A program made the position numbers and the translations under genes. A stretch of DNA of 11,268 nucleotides from Chloroflexota bacterium (GTDB lineage Bacteria; Desulfobacterota; Desulfuromonadia; Desulfuromonadales; Geopsychrobacteraceae), in the NCBI GenBank assembly GCA_015222355.1, contig JADFVC010000164.1, positions 1-11,268 on the forward strand. Reading direction: 5' to 3'. Positions 1 through 7,030 of this stretch are shown in pieces (the stretch's first letter is position 1; each line of letters opens with the position of its first letter). The notes under the pieces are model-generated. The model was not told the origin of the DNA. It saw nothing but the letters and a program-made list of their open reading frames with translations, and made no database searches.

Positions 1-113
1 TACCATATGTATGCCTTCGCCCCTGAAAAACCACTACGCCTTGTAGGTCGAAATTTTTGCTTAGCCATCGTATTCTTTTTTGTGAGACCATCAAAGGAGA
101 AATCTGGAGAATA

Positions 114-914
114 ATGGGTGCCGGGTATCGAACCAAAAAGCGCTTTGGTCAACATTTTCTGCACGATCTGACCGTCATCGACAAGATTATCGCAGCGGCG
201 AAATTGTCGACGGAACAACAGGTTGTTGAAATTGGCCCAGGTTTGGGGGTGCTGACCGATCGCCTGCTGCCGGCGACAGCGCATGTTCACGTTATGGAGA
301 TCGACCGTGATTTGATCGAGCGTCTTCAGGCTCGGCAGGACAGTCGTTTAACGGTGCATGCCGGTGATGTTCTTAAGCTGCCGTGGGTGGAAATCCTGCC
401 GGATCCTCCTTACATATTGGTGGCGAATCTGCCATACAATATCTCCAGCCAGGTTGTGTTTCGCCTGTTGGATCATCGCCAACTGTTTCAGAGAATGGTG
501 TTGATGTTTCAGCGTGAGGTCGGGGAGCGGTTGATTGCTTCTCCGGGTGGTAAAGACTACGGGATACTCTCGGTTCTGTGCCGACTGTGGTACGATATCA
601 GTGTTGTCACTCTGGTTAAACCCGGCGCATTTAATCCTCCGCCTAAAGTTGATTCGATAGTTCTCCATTTTCAATCCTTAGTGGCTCCACGTGTCGATCC
701 TGTTGACGAACATTTTTTTCGACGGGTTGTTAAGGCGGCCTTTACCCAACGCCGGAAAACGCTGAGTAACAGTTTACAAGCGTCCGGTTTCAACCGCGAG
801 GAGATCACTCGGGCGCTGTCTTATGCGGATATTCTGCCTGGCCGTCGGGGAGAAACCCTGGCGCTGGAAGAATTTTCCCGCCTGACCAAATCATTATTTC
901 ATCAGAGCGAATAA
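114..914 (+). CDS. rsmA: 16S rRNA (adenine1518-N6/adenine1519-N6)-dimethyltransferase RsmA (KsgA)
   Basis: This enzyme dimethylates two adjacent adenines in the 3'-terminal hairpin of 16S rRNA, using S-adenosylmethionine, late in 30S assembly. The 266-aa product has the family's usual length. Visible motifs are the N-terminal KKRFGQHFL (8-16), the SAM-binding EIGPGLGVLT (39-48), the acidic MEID (61-64), GDVL (84-87), the catalytic NLPY motif (105-108) and QREVGERL near 142. The C-terminal helical part has the typical AAFTQRRKTLSNSL. The frame stays open upstream to a TTG at 57, but the family's N-terminus and the purine-rich AAGGAG/GGAGA stretch at 94-110 favour ATG 114. The GGAG closest to the start is only about 4 nt away and the AGGAG is 14 nt away, so the exact ribosome site is uncertain. 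No terminator is visible after the stop. The gene precedes the glutamate dehydrogenase gene, which has its own promoter. Confidence 0.97.
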   Translation: MGAGYRTKKRFGQHFLHDLTVIDKIIAAAKLSTEQQVVEIGPGLGVLTDRLLPATAHVHVMEIDRDLIERLQARQDSRLTVHAGDVLKLPWVEILPDPPYILVANLPYNISSQVVFRLLDHRQLFQRMVLMFQREVGERLIASPGGKDYGILSVLCRLWYDISVVTLVKPGAFNPPPKVDSIVLHFQSLVAPRVDPVDEHFFRRVVKAAFTQRRKTLSNSLQASGFNREEITRALSYADILPGRRGETLALEEFSRLTKSLFHQSE

Positions 915-932
915 CGTTTAGTTACTCCTGTC

Positions 933-961
933 TTGATATGCTGGTTTCCATCGACTATGAT
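933..961 (+). promoter_or_regulatory. Sigma-70-like promoter for the glutamate dehydrogenase gene
   Basis: The sequence contains TTGATA (933-938), a 17-base spacer and TATGAT (956-961). Each hexamer matches the consensus at five of six positions. The expected transcription start is near 967-969, which leaves a 5' untranslated region of about 76 nt before the ATG at 1045. It lies in the 130-base gap after rsmA. This is by eye only, but it is the best-matching promoter in the window. Confidence 0.6.
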
Positions 962-1044
962 CTCATGATGGTGGCGGCGAAAATTTCCTTTCACCGTTAT
1001 AACCGTTCGAACTCACACTATAAATCTGCTTAAGGGAGCATGAC

Positions 1045-4000
1045 ATGAATGTGACCGTCACGCGGGGTGGTCGTTTGGCTGGGGTTAAAGATCCGGTCTT
1101 GCAGCGCGACAGCTTGAAGCAGGAACTGATCCGGCAAGGGCAGGTTGAGGATTTGCCGATATTTGTCAGCCTGGGTGATATCCTGCGACAGCAGATACCG
1201 GAAAGTTTTCTTGTCTCGCTTTCCCTGGAAGAAGTTGTCAAAAACCTGCGACAAGTCGGGCAGTTTCTCTTGCATAAGGATGCTGAAATTAAAGTTGTTC
1301 TGCAGCAGTCGGGTGCGTCCGGTCACTACTGTCTGTTCAGTAATGCTCCTGATGCCAATCATATTTTTTCTTCGATTCAGGAATACCTGCATCATAAATT
1401 TCTTGATTTTAAAGTGATTTGCCACCCGATACTATCGGTCAATCGGGTGGACGGGGTTTTGCGGCAAGTTGCCGAGGGTGACGATCAATCAGCTCAGGAA
1501 TCGTTCGTCTGGTTGGAACTTGAACAGTTGCCATCACGACTGGTCGATGAAATTCAGCAGGATGTCGAAGAGATTGCCACCGCGGCAGTCACGGTCTATC
1601 GACATCGCGATAAGAGCCTGCAAAAGCTGCGTGACCTTGCCAAGATAGAAAATTTGGCCAAGTACGCCGATTTATTCGAGTGGTTACAACAGGATAATTT
1701 TATTCCGGTCGCCAGTCGCTGCTACCGCTGTGACAGTCTTCCTGCAGGACAGGAGGTCATCGAAGAGGTCGAGGAGGCGTACGGCCTGAAAGAATTTTAC
1801 CATCAGCCTTTTGGACGGCAGGCAACACCTGTCTCCCTGCAGCCACCGCAGGTGGAAAACATGCACAGGCATGGTATTGACGTGACTCTGGAAAAGACCA
1901 TGTTCCGCTGTCCGTTGCATCGTTTCGAGCGCTTGACCTATTTAGGTTTTCGTGAACATCTGCCGGACGGTGGCTGTCGGGAACATGCTTTCTGGGGCTT
2001 GTATACCCAGCAGAGCATCGACGTCAATACAGCGACAATACCGGCGCTGCGCAAACGGATTGTGGCGGCACAGCAACAACTCAATATCCCGCACGACAGT
2101 CATAATTACCGAAAGACGATGCAGATTATCAACACTTTTCCGAAAGTCGAACTCTTCCTCATGGGGGACAATGAACTGCGGCGGATGATCAGGTCATTTA
2201 CCCAGATGCATCGTCAGACCGGTGTTAAAGTCGTGGTTGCTCCCAGTGTGTCAGAGTCGGGTTTGACACTGTTGCTGATCATGCCGAAAGAATTTTACTC
2301 GGAAGAACATATCTCCCGTATGGAAGTTTACTTGCGGCGCTATTTCAAGGCTAGCGCCGTTGAGTCGCGACTTATTCATTTGTCGTCAGATTACCTCAGT
2401 TTACATGTCAATCTGAGGCTAAAGAAGAAAGAAATCCGCATTGAATTGTTGCAGCTTGAGCGAGGGCTGACACGTTTAATGCTTCCTTGGGATCTGAAAT
2501 TTCGAGATCTGCTGGAAAAGCATTTTGTGGCCGATTCTTTCGATATCTGGGAACGCTACAATAAGGCATTTTCTGCTGATTACCGGGCGAGAAAACATCC
2601 CCGTTTCGCCGTCAGGGATGTGCGCAATATCGAACAGTTGTTGCAGCATAAGGAGGATTTTTTCGATCTCTGGGGGCCATTTCATAAACGCGAAGTTTAT
2701 TACTATCAATTGCAATATTACAGCCTGAAGGAAAGTTATCTGAACGATTTGATGCCGTTTCTGGAAAATCTTGACCTCAGTGTCATTGAAGAAGTCGATT
2801 TTGCCCTGGACATTGACGGTGTCAGAATCTTCATCAAAAGTTTTGCCGTCCGTTTGCATTCTCCCGATGCTTTACCTTTCAAGCAGGTTAAGGATCTCTT
2901 GGTTGATGCTTTGGAGGCGATGCGTAACCGGGAAGTAGAAAACGATTATTTACATCGTTTATTGCCGCTGACGGGACTCGCCTGGCAACAGATTGATGTT
3001 TTCCGCGGCTATCGTAATTACTACTTCCAACTTGGCTGTCCTTTTACGAAACGTCGCGTCGCTTTTGCTCTGATCAATAACTTTGCGGTGGCACTGCTCC
3101 TCTATAAATATTTTGAGGGTCGTTTCAAGCCGAACGTTGCCTGGGCGGATCCGATGATCAGGGAGCTGGATGTTCTCTCGCCGATCCGTCAGCAACTGCT
3201 GGATGCCCTCGAAAAAGTCAGCGACAACAATGAAGATCGCATCCTGCGTACGCTGTTCAACCTGATCGATTCCACGGTGCGCACCAATTTTTATCTCCGT
3301 TACGATCAGGAAGATTACTTTTTCTCCTTCAAGGTGAGTTCGCTCGGTGTCATCGATATGCCGAATCCACGGCCTCTTTACGAAGTCTACGTCCATTCGG
3401 CGAAGATGGAAGGGTTGCACCTGCGCGGTGGCAAAGTTGCCCGTGGCGGCATTCGCTGGTCGGACCGACCGGATGATTTCCGAACCGAGGTCCTCGGCCT
3501 GGTCAAGGCGCAGACGACGAAGAATGCTGTGATCGTTCCGGTCGGCTCCAAGGGGGGCTTCATCACCAAAGAAACCAGTTCAGACCGTGAGCAGATGGGT
3601 GAGATCGTCAAGAAGGCTTATCAAACCCTGATGCGAGGCCTGCTCGATTTGACTGATAACCGAACCGGTGAAGGGGTTGTGCGACCGCCGGGAATCATCG
3701 CCTATGATGAGCAGGATCCATACCTGGTTGTTGCCGCCGACAAGGGGACTGCACACCTGCCGGATACCGCCAATGCGATCAGCGAATCATACAGTTTCTG
3801 GCTGGGTGACGCTTTTGCGAGTGGTGGTTCCCACGGTTACGATCATAAAAAGCTGGGGATCACTGCCCGTGGTGCCTGGGAGAGCGTCAAACGGCTGTTC
3901 CGCGAAATGGGTCATGATACCCAGACTCAGCCGTTTGCTGTGGTCGGCATCGGCGATATGAGTGGTGATGTTTTCGGCAACGGGATGCTCTTGTCACGCC

Positions 4001-5811
4001 AGATAAAGCTGCTGGCCGCCATTGATCATCGGCATATTTTTCTCGATCCCGATCCTGATCCGGAGATTTCTTTTCTGGAGCGCCAACGGCTTTTCGATTT
4101 GCCGCGTTCCAATTGGGAGGACTACAATTCACAATTAATTTCTGCAGGTGGAGGCGTATATTCCCGGCAACTGAAAGAAATTCCTTTGTCACCGCAAGCG
4201 GCTAAATGGTTGGGAGTACGGCCGGGGCGTATTGATGTTGCCGGCTTGATCAAGTTGATCCTGAAATCTCAGGTTGATCTGCTTTGGAACGGCGGCATCG
4301 GCACCTATGTGAAGGCTTCGATCGAGACCAATGAAAATGCCGGTGACCGTGCCAACGATGCGGTTCGCGTTGATGCTCTGGAGCTGCGCGCCAAAGTCAT
4401 TGGCGAGGGTGGAAATCTGGGATTTACCCAGTTGGCGCGTATTGAGTATGCCAACAACGGTGGTCGGCTCAATACCGATGCGATTGATAATTCGGCCGGT
4501 GTTGACAGCTCTGACCATGAGGTCAATTTGAAGATTCTCCTTCAGGTGTTGCGCCAGGAAGGGCAGGTGCAAAGCCTTCAATCAGGGTATCAACTGCTTG
4601 AAGAGATGGAAGAGACCGTCTGCCAGGATGTACTGTCGAATAATTATCATCAGACCCTCTCGATTTCTCTTGATGAAATGCGTTGCCAGGCCGATGTGGA
4701 GCCTTATCTTGATTTAATGGATCGTCTCGGTCGTTCCGGGCTGCTCGATCGTCGAGGTGAATTTTTACCCAGCCGCAAAGATGTTGCCGCACGCCAGCCC
4801 GCGCGGTTGCTTCGCCCGGAATTGTCTGTTCTGTTGGCTTACAGCAAAATGTTTCTTTATCGTGCATTGCTTGATAGCGAACTGCCTGACAATAAGGTTG
4901 TTACGCAACTTCTGTTCGACTATTTCCCGCAGCAGGTGATAGATCGTTACGCCGATCTTTTGCCGCAGCATCCGCTGGCCAAAGAGATTACCGCCACCAT
5001 GCTGACCAATCGAGTGATTGACCAGGCCGGCAGTAGTTTCTGTCAGAGCTTGAGCCGTTTAACCGGCCGTAGCCAGATGACCGTCGCCAACTCTTATCTG
5101 ATTTTCGATAATCTGCTCGACGGAAACCATTTGCGTCAGGCTGTTTTTGCCCTCGATAACAAAATTCCGGCGGCTCGGCAATATGAGTTGTTGATAAACC
5201 TTGAAGAGGTTCTGCGCTCCTTCTGCTCCTTCGCTCTGAGTAATGCTATGGAATTGCCGGTGACCGAAAAAGATCTGGAGCGGATTCACACTCAGTTGGA
5301 GCAGTACGCAGCATTGCTGCCGGACGTTCTGCCAACGGCCAACTGGCAGAAATGCCAGGTGGAACGTGATCGCCTGGTTGGCGAGGGTTTGTCCGAGGAG
5401 ATCGCTTTAAAATATGCGGCACTCGATAAGCTTGCTGATTTCCTGCCACTTATCTGCATGGTACGGGAGTCCGGCCAGAATCTTGAGCAACTTGCTCGTT
5501 TGAAAGTCACGGTTGAAGAAAAAATCTCCGGAGAGGCCATTACCAGCCATCTGGAAAAAGTTCCGCTACGTGACAGCTGGGATCGTCAGGCCAAGGAATC
5601 ACTCCTTGGGTCTTTGCATGCGATGATGGTACGGATTGTTCAGCAGGTCGCCATGGAAGCGGCTGAAAACCCGCAAGCCTTTTTCACTGTGCGTCGCCAG
5701 AAACTGAGAACATTTGTCGGTCTGCGTCAGACCTTGTTGAGCGAGTCTCCACAGAATTTTCATCCCTTTACCGTGTTATTGCGGTCATTGGAGGGGTTGC
5801 TCGTCGGCTAA
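1045..5811 (+). CDS. gdh: Large NAD-specific glutamate dehydrogenase (GDH-180 class)
   Basis: It catalyses NAD-dependent oxidative deamination of glutamate to 2-oxoglutarate and ammonium, normally a catabolic route in the cytoplasm. The 1588-aa length matches the 180-kDa bacterial class, not the common 450-aa enzymes. The N-terminal half (to about 720) is the regulatory, ACT-like part of this family and is less conserved. The catalytic region is unmistakable: GGKVARGGIRWSDRPDDFRTE from about 795 with K797, PVGSKGGF with K836, SESYSFWLGDAFASGGSHG near 913-931, GIGDMSGDVFGNG near 968-980, LDPDPDPEISFLERQRLF near 999-1016, and DLLWNGGIGTYVK plus IGEGGNLGFTQLARIEY further on. AAGGGAG at 1032-1038 sits 6 nt before the ATG and fixes the start. 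The frame is unbroken. It appears to be a single-gene unit, with a promoter at 933-961 and hairpins after the stop. The symbol is generic; some species call this gene gdhB or gdh2. Confidence 0.96.
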   Translation: MNVTVTRGGRLAGVKDPVLQRDSLKQELIRQGQVEDLPIFVSLGDILRQQIPESFLVSLSLEEVVKNLRQVGQFLLHKDAEIKVVLQQSGASGHYCLFSNAPDANHIFSSIQEYLHHKFLDFKVICHPILSVNRVDGVLRQVAEGDDQSAQESFVWLELEQLPSRLVDEIQQDVEEIATAAVTVYRHRDKSLQKLRDLAKIENLAKYADLFEWLQQDNFIPVASRCYRCDSLPAGQEVIEEVEEAYGLKEFYHQPFGRQATPVSLQPPQVENMHRHGIDVTLEKTMFRCPLHRFERLTYLGFREHLPDGGCREHAFWGLYTQQSIDVNTATIPALRKRIVAAQQQLNIPHDSHNYRKTMQIINTFPKVELFLMGDNELRRMIRSFTQMHRQTGVKVVVAPSVSESGLTLLLIMPKEFYSEEHISRMEVYLRRYFKASAVESRLIHLSSDYLSLHVNLRLKKKEIRIELLQLERGLTRLMLPWDLKFRDLLEKHFVADSFDIWERYNKAFSADYRARKHPRFAVRDVRNIEQLLQHKEDFFDLWGPFHKREVYYYQLQYYSLKESYLNDLMPFLENLDLSVIEEVDFALDIDGVRIFIKSFAVRLHSPDALPFKQVKDLLVDALEAMRNREVENDYLHRLLPLTGLAWQQIDVFRGYRNYYFQLGCPFTKRRVAFALINNFAVALLLYKYFEGRFKPNVAWADPMIRELDVLSPIRQQLLDALEKVSDNNEDRILRTLFNLIDSTVRTNFYLRYDQEDYFFSFKVSSLGVIDMPNPRPLYEVYVHSAKMEGLHLRGGKVARGGIRWSDRPDDFRTEVLGLVKAQTTKNAVIVPVGSKGGFITKETSSDREQMGEIVKKAYQTLMRGLLDLTDNRTGEGVVRPPGIIAYDEQDPYLVVAADKGTAHLPDTANAISESYSFWLGDAFASGGSHGYDHKKLGITARGAWESVKRLFREMGHDTQTQPFAVVGIGDMSGDVFGNGMLLSRQIKLLAAIDHRHIFLDPDPDPEISFLERQRLFDLPRSNWEDYNSQLISAGGGVYSRQLKEIPLSPQAAKWLGVRPGRIDVAGLIKLILKSQVDLLWNGGIGTYVKASIETNENAGDRANDAVRVDALELRAKVIGEGGNLGFTQLARIEYANNGGRLNTDAIDNSAGVDSSDHEVNLKILLQVLRQEGQVQSLQSGYQLLEEMEETVCQDVLSNNYHQTLSISLDEMRCQADVEPYLDLMDRLGRSGLLDRRGEFLPSRKDVAARQPARLLRPELSVLLAYSKMFLYRALLDSELPDNKVVTQLLFDYFPQQVIDRYADLLPQHPLAKEITATMLTNRVIDQAGSSFCQSLSRLTGRSQMTVANSYLIFDNLLDGNHLRQAVFALDNKIPAARQYELLINLEEVLRSFCSFALSNAMELPVTEKDLERIHTQLEQYAALLPDVLPTANWQKCQVERDRLVGEGLSEEIALKYAALDKLADFLPLICMVRESGQNLEQLARLKVTVEEKISGEAITSHLEKVPLRDSWDRQAKESLLGSLHAMMVRIVQQVAMEAAENPQAFFTVRRQKLRTFVGLRQTLLSESPQNFHPFTVLLRSLEGLLVG

Positions 5812-5837
5812 TGATCTGCAACTGAAATCGTTCTCGT

Positions 5838-5866
5838 GCGGGGCAGGCAGTTGCTGTCGGCCCCGC
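5838..5866 (+). terminator. Strong GC-rich hairpin after the dehydrogenase gene, without a T-tract
   Basis: GCGGGGC (5838-5844) pairs with GCCCCGC (5860-5866). Inside, GGCAG (5846-5850) pairs with CTGTC (5854-5858), separated from the outer stem by one A-G mismatch and closed by a TTG loop. It begins 26 nt after the stop codon. Because no run of T follows, it is either a 3'-end stabilising structure, a Rho-assisted stop, or a weak intrinsic terminator. Confidence 0.45.
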
Positions 5867-5880
5867 GACTTATGAACAAA

Positions 5881-5902
5881 AGACCGCTTGCCGGCACGGT
5901 CT
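5881..5902 (+). other. Second 3' hairpin in the dehydrogenase-panB gap
   Basis: AGACCG (5881-5886) and CGGTCT (5897-5902) form a perfect 6-bp stem with a 10-base loop. The 11-mer TCTGCAACTGA occurs at 5815-5825 before the first hairpin and again at 5900-5910 overlapping this one, so the two hairpins are partly bracketed by a short direct repeat. Function is unknown. From 5911 to about 5960 I see only AT-rich sequence. Confidence 0.35.
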
Positions 5903-5965
5903 GCAACTGAGCACAAAACAGCAGAAATATACCGTTGTTTTTCATGAAAAAACCACAAAAGCAAC

Positions 5966-5994
5966 TGGACAAGTCAAAGACCCTTGTGATATAT
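5966..5994 (+). promoter_or_regulatory. Candidate promoter for the pan operon
   Basis: TGGACA (5966-5971) and ATATAT (5989-5994) are separated by 17 bases. The predicted start, around 6000-6002, would give a leader of about 220 nt ahead of panB, enough to contain the whole structured region. The -10 match is only moderate, so the start point is tentative. Confidence 0.4.
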
Positions 5995-6028
5995 CGTAAA
6001 CGCTTTTTTAAAGTGGCTGAATTACTTT

Positions 6029-6135
6029 AGTACCCAGAAAAAGAATGGATGGCTTGGGACTCGAAGCGGAGTCGGTAGCCTGTTAATTTTTTTGTACACC
6101 GCCTGAATCTGGATAGCCGCGACGGAAGGTGATAA
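6029..6135 (+). promoter_or_regulatory. Candidate tandem pan RNA (structured leader of the pan operon)
   Basis: Two related units lie in the panB leader. In unit 1, AGT (6029-6031) pairs with ACT (6059-6061) and CCCA (6033-6036) pairs with TGGG (6055-6058), leaving A6032 bulged. In unit 2, TTGT (6092-6095) pairs with ATAA (6132-6135, one G-T wobble) and CACC (6097-6100) pairs with GGTG (6128-6131), leaving A6096 bulged. Both start GTAC and both carry a GAAT...GGAT..GC segment in the loop (6043-6053 and 6105-6117). The pan RNA family is known for short stems with conserved bulged A residues, frequent tandem occurrence, and a place upstream of pantothenate genes in Firmicutes, Chloroflexi and deltaproteobacteria. 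The match rests on position, tandem layout and bulged A; I could not score it against the covariance model. Its ligand, if any, has not been established as far as I know. Confidence 0.65.
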
Positions 6136-6178
6136 GCCTATGGTTGGAGGATCCCTCTGGCTGGTCAGTGCCTTTCGT
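6122..6178 (+). promoter_or_regulatory. Candidate antiterminator pairing in the panB leader
   Basis: The segment ACGGAAGGTG (6122-6131) can pair along all 10 bases, with three G-T wobbles, with TGCCTTTCGT (6169-6178), the 5' arm of the terminator. It imitates the terminator's own 3' arm, with which it shares ACGGAAGG (6122-6129 and 6184-6191). Its last four bases, GGTG, are also the 3' arm of structured unit 2. Folding of unit 2 would therefore free the terminator, and unfolding would permit read-through into panB. Confidence 0.55.
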
Positions 6179-6198
6179 TCTCTACGGAAGGCATTTTT
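6167..6198 (+). terminator. Intrinsic terminator (attenuator) just upstream of panB
   Basis: A 10-bp stem with one G-T wobble (6169-6178 with 6184-6193) is closed by the loop TCTCT. It can be extended by two weaker pairs (6167-6168 with 6194-6195). It runs into TTTTT (6194-6198). It ends 23 nt before the panB start and lies downstream of the candidate promoter, so it can only work as a conditional attenuator on the pan operon. Confidence 0.75.
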
Positions 6199-6221
6199 AG
6201 TTTAACTATAGGAAAATACTT

Positions 6222-7025
6222 GTGAAAAGCAGGAAGACAATTCTTGATGTCGGCGCTATGAAAGAGCAGGGGGAGAAGATCACGGTCCTGACGGCTTATG
6301 ATTATCCCTTCGCCCAATTGATGGATGCTGCCGGAATCGACATAATTCTGGTGGGAGATTCGGTTGGTTCGGTTTTTTCCGGTTACGACAATACCCTGCC
6401 GGTGACTCTCGAAGAGATGATTTATCATACCCGCGCTGTGGTACGCGGCAGTCAACTCGCGTTGATAGTCACCGATATGCCGTTCATGTCCTACCAGGTC
6501 GATGCTCGTGATGCCCGGCTGAATGCCGGACGCCTGGTCAAGGAAGGGGGGGCGCATGCGGTCAAGCTTGAGGGTGGCGAGCATGTTGCGGAAACCATTC
6601 GTACCATCGTTGATATCGATATCCCGGTGGTTGGGCATATCGGGTTGACTCCCCAGTCGATCCACCGCATGGGTGGTTTTCGCGTGCAGGGCCGTCAGGA
6701 AGAACAGGCGCGCAAAATCCTTGCTGATGCCAAGGCCGTGGAAGAAGCCGGGGCTTTTGCCATGGTTCTTGAAGGGATCCCTCGCGATCTGGCCCGTCAG
6801 GTGACCGAATCGGTCAGTATCCCGACGATCGGGATCGGTGCCGGAGCGGAATGTGACGGTCAGGTCTTGGTGATTCACGATATCCTCGGACTTTGTGATA
6901 AATATTCACCCAAATTTGTGAAATGTTATGCGGATATTTCCGGAACAATTTCAGAAGGGATCAGCAACTATATCAAGGAAGTCAAGGCCGGTGAGTTTCC
7001 GACCCTTGACCATTCGTTTAAATAA
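6222..7025 (+). CDS. panB: 3-methyl-2-oxobutanoate hydroxymethyltransferase PanB
   Basis: It makes ketopantoate from 2-oxoisovalerate and 5,10-methylenetetrahydrofolate, the first committed step to pantothenate. The 267 aa fit the family. Visible motifs are LTAYDYPFA (23-31), VGDSVG with the metal-binding D46, TDMPF with D85, VKLEGG with E117, VVGHIGLTPQSIHRMGGF (136-153), the catalytic-glutamate motif VLEGIP with E184, and IPTIGIGAG (200-208). By analogy with E. coli PanB, D46, D85 and E117 coordinate Mg2+ and E184 is catalytic. The start is GTG at 6222, preceded by AGGA (6210-6213) at 8 nt, giving MKSRKTILDV as expected. It is the first gene of the operon and lies 23 nt after the attenuator; panC follows after only 5 nt. 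Confidence 0.97.
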   Translation: MKSRKTILDVGAMKEQGEKITVLTAYDYPFAQLMDAAGIDIILVGDSVGSVFSGYDNTLPVTLEEMIYHTRAVVRGSQLALIVTDMPFMSYQVDARDARLNAGRLVKEGGAHAVKLEGGEHVAETIRTIVDIDIPVVGHIGLTPQSIHRMGGFRVQGRQEEQARKILADAKAVEEAGAFAMVLEGIPRDLARQVTESVSIPTIGIGAGAECDGQVLVIHDILGLCDKYSPKFVKCYADISGTISEGISNYIKEVKAGEFPTLDHSFK

Positions 7026-7030
7026 CGATC

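Noticed and set aside
1..114. Reading frame 1 is open from the window start to a TAA that overlaps the rsmA ATG, as if an upstream gene ended there.
   Set aside because: Only 37 codons with several rare ones (CTA, TTA, GTA, AGA) and no recognisable protein tail. An open run this short is expected by chance fairly often.
5838..5866. Calling the hairpin after the dehydrogenase gene a firm intrinsic terminator.
   Set aside because: The stem is strong but no T-run follows, so it is listed only at reduced confidence.
6085..6135. Resemblance of the 6101-6128 stretch to the ACCTGA/CTGGAT part of a TPP riboswitch.
   Set aside because: The CTGAGA element is absent upstream, CTGG has no local CCAG partner for the P4 helix, and the downstream genes are for pantothenate, not thiamine.
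6165..6878. A 237-codon open frame on the minus strand.
   Set aside because: Antisense to panB and spanning its attenuator; low-complexity His/Arg-rich product with no family features.
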